From Methanobrevibacter sp. UBA412 (GTDB taxonomy: Archaea > Methanobacteriota > Methanobacteria > Methanobacteriales > Methanobacteriaceae): DNA of 31,699 nucleotides. Under the pieces are notes generated by a model, which did not search any database, was not told where the DNA came from, and saw only the letters and a program-made list of their open reading frames with translations. The stretch spans positions 1 through 31,699 of the forward strand of contig DAGJ01000025.1 of assembly GCA_002495685.1 (NCBI GenBank), given 5' to 3'. Made by a program: the position numbers and the translations under genes. Positions 1 to 7,885 of this stretch are shown piece by piece (within the stretch, counting starts at the first letter, position 1; each line of letters starts with the position of its first letter).

Positions 1-137
1 AAATAGGGTTTCTACAAAGCCATAATATTTTTAAAACAAAATTTTTATATGAATTTCTAATTTTTATTATACTTTATTATATTTTTAAAAAATTTTTCTT
101 TAATTTCTTAATAATATTTTTTTTAAAAAACAAAAAC

Positions 138-172
138 ATTTATATATGTACATATGAATAGATATTCATATG
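138..172 (+). promoter_or_regulatory. arsR/cadA promoter with palindromic ArsR-type operator over the start codon
   Basis: A TATA-like stretch (TTTATATAT, about 139-147) lies some 25 bases before the ATG at 170, the usual distance from an archaeal TATA box to the transcription start. No ribosome binding site is visible, so the mRNA is probably leaderless. Between TATA and ATG is a perfect 10-2-10 inverted repeat: CATATGAATA (151-160), GA, TATTCATATG (163-172). Its core TGAA-N6-TTCA matches the 12-2-12 operators known for the SmtB/CadC family. The right arm includes the start codon. A second perfect palindrome, ATATGTACATAT, sits at 144-155. I infer autoregulation by the ArsR protein, blocking TBP/TFB or the start site until metal binds. 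Confidence 0.7.
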
Positions 173-520
173 ACTGAAGAGAATATTTGTGAAATCAAAA
201 GTATAAGAGAAGATTTACTCGAAACAGTAAATAAAAAAATGAAAACAGAAGAAACATACAACGAAATAGCAAAATTATTCAAACTATTAGGGGACTACAA
301 CAGATTAAGAATAATTTCCGCATTAGAACATGAAGAATTATGTGTATGTGAACTATCATTACTTTTAGATATGAGTCAATCAAGCATATCCCATCAATTA
401 AGATTATTAAGAAGTAATGACATGGTAAAATTCAGAAAAAAAAATAAAAGAGTATTTTATTCATTAAACAACGAGCAAATAACCAAGTTAATAAAAGAAG
501 CTGAAGAATATGAGAAATAA
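170..520 (+). CDS. ArsR/SmtB-family metal-sensing repressor (CadC-like)
   Basis: 116-residue winged-helix repressor of the ArsR/SmtB family, which leaves its operator when it binds metal. Residues 31-97 form the helix-turn-helix and wing; the recognition segment is around MSQSSISHQLRLL (68-80). The metal motif ELCVCEL puts Cys58 and Cys60 in the alpha-3 helix, and Cys7 near the N-terminus could add a thiolate, giving an alpha3N site as in CadC (Cd, Pb, Bi, Zn). The C-terminal helix lacks the His/Asp pair of the alpha-5 zinc site. The gene overlaps the downstream P-type ATPase by 11 bases, so the two are surely co-transcribed and probably translationally coupled. The exact metal cannot be read from sequence. 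Confidence 0.92.
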   Translation: MTEENICEIKSIREDLLETVNKKMKTEETYNEIAKLFKLLGDYNRLRIISALEHEELCVCELSLLLDMSQSSISHQLRLLRSNDMVKFRKKNKRVFYSLNNEQITKLIKEAEEYEK

Positions 521-2543
521 CCATCATGAACATGAAAACAGTGAACACACTCATAGCAAATCATGTACACACAAACATGAACACGAAGAATGCTCATGTG
601 AAAAAGGAATACTAGAAAATATAGAAGAAGAACCTGAAAGTTACAAAAAATCAATTTATACAATAATTATAGGATTAATAATCTTTATAATAGGAATATA
701 TATCAATAAATTTACAACATTCCAAATAGGATCACTATCCTCAAACTTAATATCACAAATAATATTATTAATAGAAGTCATAATAGTTGGAAAAGAAATC
801 ATAACACATGGAATAAAATCATTACTAAACAAAGAAATAAAAATAGAATTACTAGTAACAATAGCAACAATAGGAGCATTTTTATTAGGAGATGGATTAG
901 AAGGATCCATATTAATATTATTATTTTACATAGCCGAATTCATAGAAGATTTATCAATAGATAAATCAAAAAAATCAATAAGCAACTTAATAAAATTAAG
1001 TCCAGATAAAGCAACCATTAAAAAAAATGGAAAGGAAATAGAAATAAACATTGACCAAGTAGAAAAAGATGACATAGTAATTGTAAAACCTGGAGACAAA
1101 ATCCCAGTTGATGGTATAATAATAAATGGAAACACAACTGTAAATCAAGCATCAATCACAGGAGAAAGTTTAGCAATAAATAAAGAAATAGGAGACGAAG
1201 TATACGCCTCCACAATAAATGAAGAAGGATACATTGAAATAAAAGTAACTAAATCCTCAAACAATACAATATTCGCTAAAATAATAGATTTAATCAAAGA
1301 ATCAGAAGAAAAAAAAGCACATATAGATTTATTTATTGATAAATTCGCAAAATATTATACACCTACCGTAGTATTATTAGCCATAATTATAGCAATTATC
1401 CCCCCATTAATTTTACAACAAACATTTAATACATGGATATATAGAGCATTAGTTTTATTAGTGATCTCTTGCCCATGTGCATTAGTAATTTCAACACCCC
1501 TATCAATGGTTTCAGCTTTAACTGCAGGAACCAAAAATGGAATTATAATAAAAGGTGGAGAATATATCGAAGAGCTAAATAATATAAAAGCAATATTATT
1601 CGATAAAACAGGAACATTAACAGAAGGGAAACTAGAAATAAGATCCATAATCACTACACCACAATTTAAAAAAGACGAAATAATAAAAATAGCATGCAGT
1701 TTAGAAAATAAATCTAAACACCCTATTGCTAAAGCATTTAATGAATATAAATCAAAAAATAATATAAATTTAGGAAATGTAGAAAACTTTAAATCAATAT
1801 CTGGACAAGGATTAGAAGGTACAATAAATAATACAAAATATTATATAGGTAAAAAAGAATTATTCCAATTCAACCCAGAATTTGACAAAAAAATTCAAAG
1901 CTTACAAAATAAAAATTCAAACAATAACAAAACAAGCATAATATTAAGTAATGAAAAAGAAATCCTTGGAATTATAAGTTTAGCAGATAAAATCAGAGAA
2001 AAAACCCCAAATACAATTAAACAACTACAAAATAAAAACATTAAAACAATAATGCTAACAGGAGATAATAATGAAATTGCAGCAAATGTAGCATCTTTAA
2101 CTGGATTAGATAAATATTACAGTAATCTCCTACCAGAAGATAAAGTGAATATTACAGAAGAAATGATAAAAGAATACAGTAATGTTGCAATGGTAGGAGA
2201 TGGAGTAAATGATACACCATCACTTGCAAGAGCAAATGTAGGAATCGCAATGGGAATGGAAGGAGCAGATGCAGCAATAGAAACAGGAGATATTATTCTT
2301 ATAAATGATGATATAAGTAAAATAGATTATATTATAAATTTAGCTAAAAAAACCATGAACATTGTTAAAGAAAACATCATATTAACATTAACAGTTAAAG
2401 GATTATTAATCATTTTAGGAATTTGTGGTTATGTTGAATTATGGGAAGCTGTATTAATCGGTGATATGGGATTAACATTAATTGCAGTAGGAAATGCATT
2501 AAGAGCTTCTAAATTCAAACAAAAAAATATCACAATAAATTAA
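510..2543 (+). CDS. cadA: Cd/Zn-type P1B P-type ATPase (metal efflux pump)
   Basis: 677-residue P1B heavy-metal ATPase that exports metal ions across the cell membrane using ATP. Visible motifs: TGES (217-220, actuator), SCPCAL with the membrane CPC at 321-323, phosphorylation motif DKTGT (Asp365), HP (404-405), TGDN (517-520), GDGVND (563-568). In the last membrane pair Lys630 and Asp652 (GDMG) match the P1B-2 signature for Zn/Cd/Pb rather than copper. The usual N-terminal HMA domain is missing; instead residues 1-30 hold eight His and three Cys, a likely metal-binding tail. The start overlaps the repressor gene, which points to metal-induced expression. The product ends 10 bases from the convergent EndoQ gene. 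Gene name is by analogy (cadA/zntA). Confidence 0.93.
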   Translation: MRNNHHEHENSEHTHSKSCTHKHEHEECSCEKGILENIEEEPESYKKSIYTIIIGLIIFIIGIYINKFTTFQIGSLSSNLISQIILLIEVIIVGKEIITHGIKSLLNKEIKIELLVTIATIGAFLLGDGLEGSILILLFYIAEFIEDLSIDKSKKSISNLIKLSPDKATIKKNGKEIEINIDQVEKDDIVIVKPGDKIPVDGIIINGNTTVNQASITGESLAINKEIGDEVYASTINEEGYIEIKVTKSSNNTIFAKIIDLIKESEEKKAHIDLFIDKFAKYYTPTVVLLAIIIAIIPPLILQQTFNTWIYRALVLLVISCPCALVISTPLSMVSALTAGTKNGIIIKGGEYIEELNNIKAILFDKTGTLTEGKLEIRSIITTPQFKKDEIIKIACSLENKSKHPIAKAFNEYKSKNNINLGNVENFKSISGQGLEGTINNTKYYIGKKELFQFNPEFDKKIQSLQNKNSNNNKTSIILSNEKEILGIISLADKIREKTPNTIKQLQNKNIKTIMLTGDNNEIAANVASLTGLDKYYSNLLPEDKVNITEEMIKEYSNVAMVGDGVNDTPSLARANVGIAMGMEGADAAIETGDIILINDDISKIDYIINLAKKTMNIVKENIILTLTVKGLLIILGICGYVELWEAVLIGDMGLTLIAVGNALRASKFKQKNITIN

Positions 2544-2553
2544 AAAAAAGGAA

Positions 2554-3750
2554 TTAAAAATTATCTAGAGTAAGTCTTTTATCTATAGATTCAGTTTCTC
2601 TAGGTATTAATTCTTTATCAAAAGAAATTTCACCATATTTACCTCCACCTCCAGGAATAACATTAACAGTTCCATTCCTAAAAGCTTCAATAGCTTTAGA
2701 AGTTTCTAAATCAATTTTTTCAATCTCTTCAATAGGTGTATTAATTAAAATTGTAATCTCTGGACCAAAAGCATTTACTAATTTTTGCCATTTACCTTGA
2801 ACAAATTTAGTAGTAACTCCTTTATCATAAATTGTACTAATAATTTCAGCCATAGGCATTAAATGAACATAATCCGGACGATGTTTTGGATGATGAGGTT
2901 CTTTCCAAGATGAAATCTCATTTATCCTATAATCAACACCTTTTTTAATTTTACCTCCACAGGTACATTTCATCTTATCTTCTTTAGCTAATTTTGGATC
3001 AATTAACTTATGACATTTAGTACATGCAGTCATATGGTACTTTCCTAAATTAGGATATAAACCATAATTTTTAGTAACTTTTTTATTTTTAATAGATTTT
3101 TTAAGAGAAGAATATGATATATCATCCATTTCAATTTGATTAAATTCTCTACCTAAACGATGAGGCCATGGAGAATGAGCATCAGAATTTGAAAGAAATA
3201 CAAAATCTTGAAGTTCACTTACTGTATCCGCCATATTAGTATCAGCAGATAAACCTAATTCTATAAAATCAGGTTTTTTATCATAACAATCATAAATACT
3301 ATCAAAAGATTTATACATTCCAGTCCAAGGAGTGAAAGCATGAGCAGGACCAATCATACAATCATACTCTTTAACCATTTCTAATATTTCAGCACCACCC
3401 ATTTTGGTTCTTGGCCTACCATCTGAATTTTTATTTTTTGAAACTAATTTATCAGACAATTCACGAGCAATTTCTATTGTAGGTAGGAAAATTAAATGAT
3501 GAATTCGACTTTTACCCTCAACTTCAGTAGTTAAAATAAAGTCACATTCATCTTTTGAATAAACCCCATCACCTTTATACTCAGTACTTTCTTCAATTAT
3601 ATTTAACCATCCAGGATGAAAAGCATCCCCAGTACCAACAAGATTCAAACCTTTTTCTTTACTTTTAGGAGCAATATTATTAATTAACATATCTTTAGAT
3701 GTTGCCATAGAAAAACAACTATGAATATGTAAATCCGCATTAACTAACAT
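2554..3750 (-). CDS. Endonuclease Q (EndoQ), PHP-domain DNA repair nuclease
   Basis: 398 residues, full length for EndoQ, which in Thermococcales nicks DNA 5' of deaminated bases (uracil, hypoxanthine, xanthine) and abasic sites. The N-terminal PHP fold begins DLHIHS (His8, His10), followed by GTGDAFHPGW (39-48), PAHAFTPWTG (His137) and SNSDAHSPWP (Asp190, His192), which are the expected metal ligands. A four-Cys zinc site lies at Cys243, Cys246, Cys262 and Cys264, followed by the C-terminal domain typical of this family. There is no ribosome binding site before the ATG; a TATA-like CATATATTAA lies about 25 bases upstream (near 3775), so the message may be leaderless. It is transcribed alone. 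Older annotations call the family TIGR00375. Confidence 0.9.
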   Translation of the reverse strand: MLVNADLHIHSCFSMATSKDMLINNIAPKSKEKGLNLVGTGDAFHPGWLNIIEESTEYKGDGVYSKDECDFILTTEVEGKSRIHHLIFLPTIEIARELSDKLVSKNKNSDGRPRTKMGGAEILEMVKEYDCMIGPAHAFTPWTGMYKSFDSIYDCYDKKPDFIELGLSADTNMADTVSELQDFVFLSNSDAHSPWPHRLGREFNQIEMDDISYSSLKKSIKNKKVTKNYGLYPNLGKYHMTACTKCHKLIDPKLAKEDKMKCTCGGKIKKGVDYRINEISSWKEPHHPKHRPDYVHLMPMAEIISTIYDKGVTTKFVQGKWQKLVNAFGPEITILINTPIEEIEKIDLETSKAIEAFRNGTVNVIPGGGGKYGEISFDKELIPRETESIDKRLTLDNF

Positions 3751-3869
3751 GAGTATTCTATTTGAATTTTTTAATATATGAAATTATAGAAAATCAAAAA
3801 CTAGAAAAAAGTATAAATTATTTCAAAACAATAAAAGTAATTACAAGTAACTAATACATAGTGATTTTA

Positions 3870-4886
3870 TTGAGTGAAAAAAAACCAGCAGCTTTTGAAG
3901 CTAAACAAACTATTCAAGAAGTTATGACTGCTACAAGGGAAAAAGTGAAAAACATTACATTTAATCCTGAAGATTTTGAAGTTATAAACATTGATATAGA
4001 AATAAAAAATTTAAATCCTATTTTCCATAATTATAAAATAATTAACTTGTGTGATATTCACCTTGGGCAATGGATGACACCAGAATATTTGAATGGTGTA
4101 GTTGATATTGTAAATTCCCATAAACCAGATATGGTAACTTTAACTGGAGACTATGTATCCTATAATATAGATGATGTTAAAGACGATTTAGAAGATTCCT
4201 TAAAAAAGTTAAAACCTAAGGATGTTTCATTAGCCGTACTTGGAAATCATGACCATTGGTTAAATCCTGAAACAATCAAAAAAGTATTAAAAAATGCAAA
4301 TATTCATAATGTTAGTAATGATGTTTTTGTGTTAAATAAAGAAGGCCATGAATTATATGTTGCAGGTGTGGATAGTATGATGGTTGGTGAAGATAATCTT
4401 GGAAAAGTTTTAACTAAAATTCCTGACGAAAGTGCTGCTATTTTACTTGCCCATGAACCTGATTTTGCAGATTTAAGTTCACTTAGTAGAAAATTTAGCC
4501 TACAAATATCTGGACATTCCCATGGAGGACAATTTATTATACCTGGAATAAATACTACACTTTTTAGAGGTTCTTACTCCAGAAAATATCCTGTAGGAAA
4601 ATATAAAGTAGGTAATATGATTCAATACACAAGTCGTGGCTTAGGTACTAATATTTTTTGGTTTAGACTTAATTGTCCACCTGAAATAACTATTTTCCAT
4701 TTAAAAAGTCCAATTGTTCAGGAAAAACTACGTGAAAAAGAATCATTAGAAGAAGATGAAAATAAAGGACAAACAAATGAAAATATTCTTGCATTAAGTT
4801 TAGAGAATATAGAATCAATGTATAAAAATTCAGAAACCTATGAAAAATTTGAAAAAGGTTTAAATAAATTATTAAAGCGTGAATAA
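3870..4886 (+). CDS. Calcineurin-like metallophosphoesterase (YkuE type)
   Basis: Binuclear-metal phosphoesterase with the complete motif series: DIHLG (about 62-66 from this start), TGDYV, GNHDHW, LAHEPD and GHSHGG. It resembles the YkuE/LpxH-like branch but has no signal peptide or membrane helix, so it should be cytoplasmic, with an extra charged C-terminal tail of some 55 residues. Start: a GTG exists at 3861, but that GTG lies in a GTGAT ribosome binding motif (3861-3865) placed four bases before an in-frame TTG at 3870, the same arrangement as nadE and trmI in this window, so I prefer TTG 3870. Only 24 bases separate it from the next gene, a membrane phosphodiesterase, so the pair is probably one operon acting on related phospho-substrates. 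Substrate unknown. Confidence 0.85.
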   Translation: MSEKKPAAFEAKQTIQEVMTATREKVKNITFNPEDFEVINIDIEIKNLNPIFHNYKIINLCDIHLGQWMTPEYLNGVVDIVNSHKPDMVTLTGDYVSYNIDDVKDDLEDSLKKLKPKDVSLAVLGNHDHWLNPETIKKVLKNANIHNVSNDVFVLNKEGHELYVAGVDSMMVGEDNLGKVLTKIPDESAAILLAHEPDFADLSSLSRKFSLQISGHSHGGQFIIPGINTTLFRGSYSRKYPVGKYKVGNMIQYTSRGLGTNIFWFRLNCPPEITIFHLKSPIVQEKLREKESLEEDENKGQTNENILALSLENIESMYKNSETYEKFEKGLNKLLKRE

Positions 4887-4910
4887 TTTTAATTAAAAGG
4901 AAATGTAAAA

Positions 4911-7037
4911 TTGATTAAAATGGATCCTAAAGATATTAGACCAAAAATAAAAGAAACAACTAATTACATAACAAACGAACCAGTAGAACCTGAAAAAGTA
5001 AGTAGTAAAGCAAAAATCGGAAGGTCAATTGTAGTTTTAATTGGAGAAATTATAGGGTTCTTATTAATAGCACATGCAAATGTAGGATTGGTTGTAACAA
5101 GTTGGGAAACTGCAGTAGTTGCAGTAATAGCATTAGCAATTATCAATGCATTAATTTGGCCATTACTAACAAGACTTTTCCTACCTTTCCTAGTATATAC
5201 AATTGGAATAGGAACCTTAATAATGGATGGATTATTAATTTATCTTTTAAGTTTATTTACTCCAGGACTAACTATTGAGGGACCTGCACTTATTTTAGCA
5301 CCTTTAGGAATGGCATTAATAACAACAATTCTCTCAGCAGTACTTACATTAGATAGTGAAAGTTCATATTATAGAACTGTAACTAGAGATTTAATTAAAA
5401 AACGACATCCTACAACAAAAACATACCCAGGAATAATAATTTTAGAAATTGATGGATTAGCAAAAGAAATTTTTGAAGAAGCAATGAAAAAAGGATATAT
5501 GCCAACATTATCTAAGTGGGTAAAAAGAGGAAGTCATACAGTCACAGAATGGGAAACTGATCTTTCAAGCCAAACAGGTGCTAGTCAAGCAGGTATCTTA
5601 CACGGAAACAATGAAAATATTACAGCATTTAGATGGGTTGAAAAAGAACATAATAATCAAATTGTAACATCTACAGGATTTTCAGATGCTCCAATGATAG
5701 AAAAAAGAATATCCGATGGGAATGGTTTACTAGTAGATGATGGTGCAAGCCGTTCCAACTTATTTTCAGGAGATACTGATGATGTAGTATTAACCTTTAG
5801 TAAAATAAAAAATCTTAAAAAATTTTACAACACAACTTGGTATTACCTCTTCGCAAATCCTAACAGATTTCCAAGTATAATTATATTATTCTTTTGGGAA
5901 ATGATATTAGAAATTATCTCACAAATAACTCACTGGTTAAGAAATGTTCAACCTCGTATTAGAAGAGGTTTAGCATTTATACCTACAAGAGCAGGTGCTA
6001 ATGTTCTTATGAGAGAAATAACCACTGAATCAATTATGGGAGACATGTTAGTAGGAGATATTGACATTACTTATGCAACATATTTAGGGTATGATGAAAT
6101 AGCACATCATACAGGAATAAGGGATAATGATTCATTTAAATGTTTAAAACAATTAGATAAACAGTTTAACCGTTTAGAAAAAGCAAGCGAATATGCTGAT
6201 AGACCATATAAATTTGTAATACAATCTGATCATGGACAAGGAAATGGTGCTACATTTAAACAAAGATATGGAATTAGTTTTGAAAACTATGTAAGAAGTT
6301 TATTACCTGAAGATATGACTTTATATAGTAATATGGATTCTAATGAGAACTATTCAAAAATGTTTTCACCATTTAAAGGTGCAAGAGATTCTATTAAAAA
6401 TGGTATAGATAACATTACAGATAGAACTGAAGATGTTTTAGAGTATGTTACTAATGAAAAAGTTTTCCGAACTGAAAATAAAAAACCAGAAGAATCTGAA
6501 GTTATAGTATTAGCCTCAGGAAATTTAGCAATGGTTTATTTAACACAATTTAAAGAAAGATTATCCTATGAAAAAATTAAAAATTTATTCCCAAATCTTA
6601 TACCTGGACTTGTTAAACAAGAAGGTATTGGTTTTATAATGGTAGATTCTGAAGAATTCGGTCCAATGGCTATTGGTGCTAACGGTGTTTACTATTTAAA
6701 TGAAGATGAAATTGAAGGAGAAAATCCATTGGAAGTATTTGGTGAAAATGCTCCACAACATTTACGTAGAAGTAATAGTTTTAAATATACTCCTGATATT
6801 TTAGTAAACAGTTTCTATGATCCTGAAACTGAAGAAATTTGTGCATTTGAAGAATTAGTTGGAAGTCATGGAGGAATAGGTGGAACACAAAGTAAACCAT
6901 TTATGTTACATCCAGTAGAATGGGATGTTCCAACCCCATTGATTAGTGCTGAAAATGTTTATAAAGTACTTAAAAGTGAAATATTGAAATATAGGAATTC
7001 TGAAAATATTACTAAAAATTTAAATCATGGAAAATAA
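4911..7037 (+). CDS. Holin-like four-helix membrane domain fused to alkaline-phosphatase-fold phosphodiesterase
   Basis: 708 residues in two parts. Residues 38-56, 67-83, 90-115 and 126-146 are four hydrophobic helices resembling the Mycobacterial-type four-TMS holin family (PF04020-like). From about 172 follows an alkaline-phosphatase-superfamily domain: metal Asp181 (LEIDGL), nucleophile Thr222 (SSQTGAS), GYDEIAHH (393-400), QSDHGQG (Asp440, His441) and GSHGGIGG near the C-terminus. A further hydrophobic segment is at 321-340. Lysines and arginines flank the first and last helices (KAKIGR before, DLIKKRH after), so both ends should face the cytoplasm. Start TTG at 4911 follows AAAGGAAATG at a good distance; ATG 4920 is an alternative. 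The fusion is often annotated phage holin family, but nothing here suggests phage. Substrate unknown. Confidence 0.8.
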   Translation: MIKMDPKDIRPKIKETTNYITNEPVEPEKVSSKAKIGRSIVVLIGEIIGFLLIAHANVGLVVTSWETAVVAVIALAIINALIWPLLTRLFLPFLVYTIGIGTLIMDGLLIYLLSLFTPGLTIEGPALILAPLGMALITTILSAVLTLDSESSYYRTVTRDLIKKRHPTTKTYPGIIILEIDGLAKEIFEEAMKKGYMPTLSKWVKRGSHTVTEWETDLSSQTGASQAGILHGNNENITAFRWVEKEHNNQIVTSTGFSDAPMIEKRISDGNGLLVDDGASRSNLFSGDTDDVVLTFSKIKNLKKFYNTTWYYLFANPNRFPSIIILFFWEMILEIISQITHWLRNVQPRIRRGLAFIPTRAGANVLMREITTESIMGDMLVGDIDITYATYLGYDEIAHHTGIRDNDSFKCLKQLDKQFNRLEKASEYADRPYKFVIQSDHGQGNGATFKQRYGISFENYVRSLLPEDMTLYSNMDSNENYSKMFSPFKGARDSIKNGIDNITDRTEDVLEYVTNEKVFRTENKKPEESEVIVLASGNLAMVYLTQFKERLSYEKIKNLFPNLIPGLVKQEGIGFIMVDSEEFGPMAIGANGVYYLNEDEIEGENPLEVFGENAPQHLRRSNSFKYTPDILVNSFYDPETEEICAFEELVGSHGGIGGTQSKPFMLHPVEWDVPTPLISAENVYKVLKSEILKYRNSENITKNLNHGK

Positions 7038-7069
7038 AAAAATTTTACCAACTAAAGTAAAATTTTTTT
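7036..7069 (+). terminator. Hairpin terminator after the phosphodiesterase gene
   Basis: A perfect 13-base-pair inverted repeat: left arm 7036-7048 (A7 then TTTTAC), loop 7049-7056, right arm 7057-7069 (GTAAAA then T7). It begins in the stop codon at 7035-7037. The T-run and the next one at 7073-7079 suit archaeal termination. The structure would also fit the convergent FMN-barrel gene ending at 7114. Confidence 0.75.
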
Positions 7070-7113
7070 CCACTTTTTTAAAAAAAATAATTTTTGAAAA
7101 TTTATTATTTTAA

Positions 7114-7518
7114 TTATAAATCATATTTTTTAGGAGGTTCTCCTGAAAAATCTCTTATAACAGCTTTTCCATCTTTAATATAAAATGCTTCAAAAATTGG
7201 GTTATCTGGTGTTTGATAAAGTGTTTTTACCAATTCATTAGAATCTATAATTTTTTGTTTTATATCAATATCATCTACAAATTCGGCTCTACCACTTATT
7301 CTACACCATTTAAATTCAGAATTTGCAACTACAAGTTCAAAATTTGGGTTTTCTTTTAATTCATTATATACTGGTTTTTGATTATTTGTACAAAAAAATA
7401 ATTTCCCATTAGATTCAAGATAGAACATTAAAGGTCTTACTTTTGCATTTCCATCTAATCCCACATTTGCTACATATTGAATTGGATTTTCTTTTAAAAA
7501 ATTTATTACATCATTCAT
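7114..7518 (-). CDS. Pyridoxamine 5'-phosphate oxidase-like FMN-binding split-barrel protein
   Basis: 134-residue single-domain split barrel of the PNPOx-like superfamily. These proteins bind FMN (sometimes F420 or heme) and reduce or sense small molecules. The pattern NPIQYVANVGLDGNAKVRPL (10-29), then GKLFFCTNNQKPVYNEL and KWCRISGRAEFVDD, is characteristic, including the RPL and the GRAE strand. ATG 7518 is preceded by AAGGAG at good spacing. The gene is divergent from an HxlR-type regulator, and a four-site GTWAC cluster sits upstream of it, so I infer control by that regulator. It is unlikely to be true PdxH, which is longer and has extra substrate residues. The natural substrate is not evident. 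Confidence 0.85.
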   Translation of the reverse strand: MNDVINFLKENPIQYVANVGLDGNAKVRPLMFYLESNGKLFFCTNNQKPVYNELKENPNFELVVANSEFKWCRISGRAEFVDDIDIKQKIIDSNELVKTLYQTPDNPIFEAFYIKDGKAVIRDFSGEPPKKYDL

Positions 7519-7662
7519 GATAATTTTTCTCCTTAATAATTAAATTCTTCTTTTTTATGTAATATTATAAAATATTTTAAAAAATTCTTAATAACTTATT
7601 ATATTGAAATTAACTAATTAACTTCATATTAAAATATTAACAAAGAGGTTTATAAAGATTTT

Positions 7663-7697
7663 ATAACTTTTTAGTAACTAAGTTACCTTTAAGTAAC
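7663..7697. promoter_or_regulatory. Operator cluster 1 (four GTWAC-like half-sites, 11-8-11 spacing)
   Basis: ATAAC at 7663, GTAAC at 7674, GTTAC at 7682 and GTAAC at 7693, so start-to-start spacing is 11, 8 and 11 bases. The middle two form the inverted repeat GTAAC-TAA-GTTAC. It lies upstream of the FMN-barrel gene, next to a possible minus-strand TATA at 7647-7656. HxlR proteins bind dyad sites as dimers; binding here is inference. Confidence 0.65.
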
Positions 7698-7752
7698 CAA
7701 TAAATTATAATTATTATATTATATCCAGTATAATCTATTATTTAAAAAAATT

Positions 7753-7787
7753 GTAACTGAAAAGTTACTTAGTAACTATTCAGTAAC
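7753..7787. promoter_or_regulatory. Operator cluster 2 (four GTWAC half-sites, 11-8-11 spacing)
   Basis: GTAAC at 7753, GTTAC at 7764, GTAAC at 7772 and GTAAC at 7783, with start-to-start spacing 11, 8 and 11, exactly 90 bases downstream of each site in cluster 1. The middle pair is GTTAC-TTA-GTAAC. It lies directly before the TATA-like sequence at about 7797 that would serve the HxlR gene, which suggests autoregulation. Confidence 0.65.
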
Positions 7788-7885
7788 CAAAAAATTAAAA
7801 AATATAAATTTTTTATATATTCAAAATTATAATTAATTATAACTGATTCATTAAAAATTTTTAAATATTTAGGAGAAAAAGTTTC

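Larger units (their letters stand above)
7519..7885. promoter_or_regulatory. Divergent promoter region between FMN-barrel gene and HxlR regulator
   Basis: 367 bases without a gene. Besides AT-rich promoter sequence it holds two operator-like clusters, listed separately. Possible TATA boxes for the + gene are at about 7797-7806 (AATATAAAT) and 7808-7820 (TTTTATATATT). For the - gene they are at 7647-7656 (minus strand TTTATAAACC) or nearer at about 7560-7573. The base composition makes the choice uncertain. AGGAGA at 7871-7876 serves the regulator; AAGGAG on the minus strand near 7530 serves the FMN-barrel gene. Confidence 0.6.

Noticed and set aside
4911..5360. Phage origin suggested by the holin-like domain
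   Set aside because: No lysis, capsid, integrase or other phage genes are nearby; the domain is fused to a phosphodiesterase and lies between chromosomal housekeeping genes.
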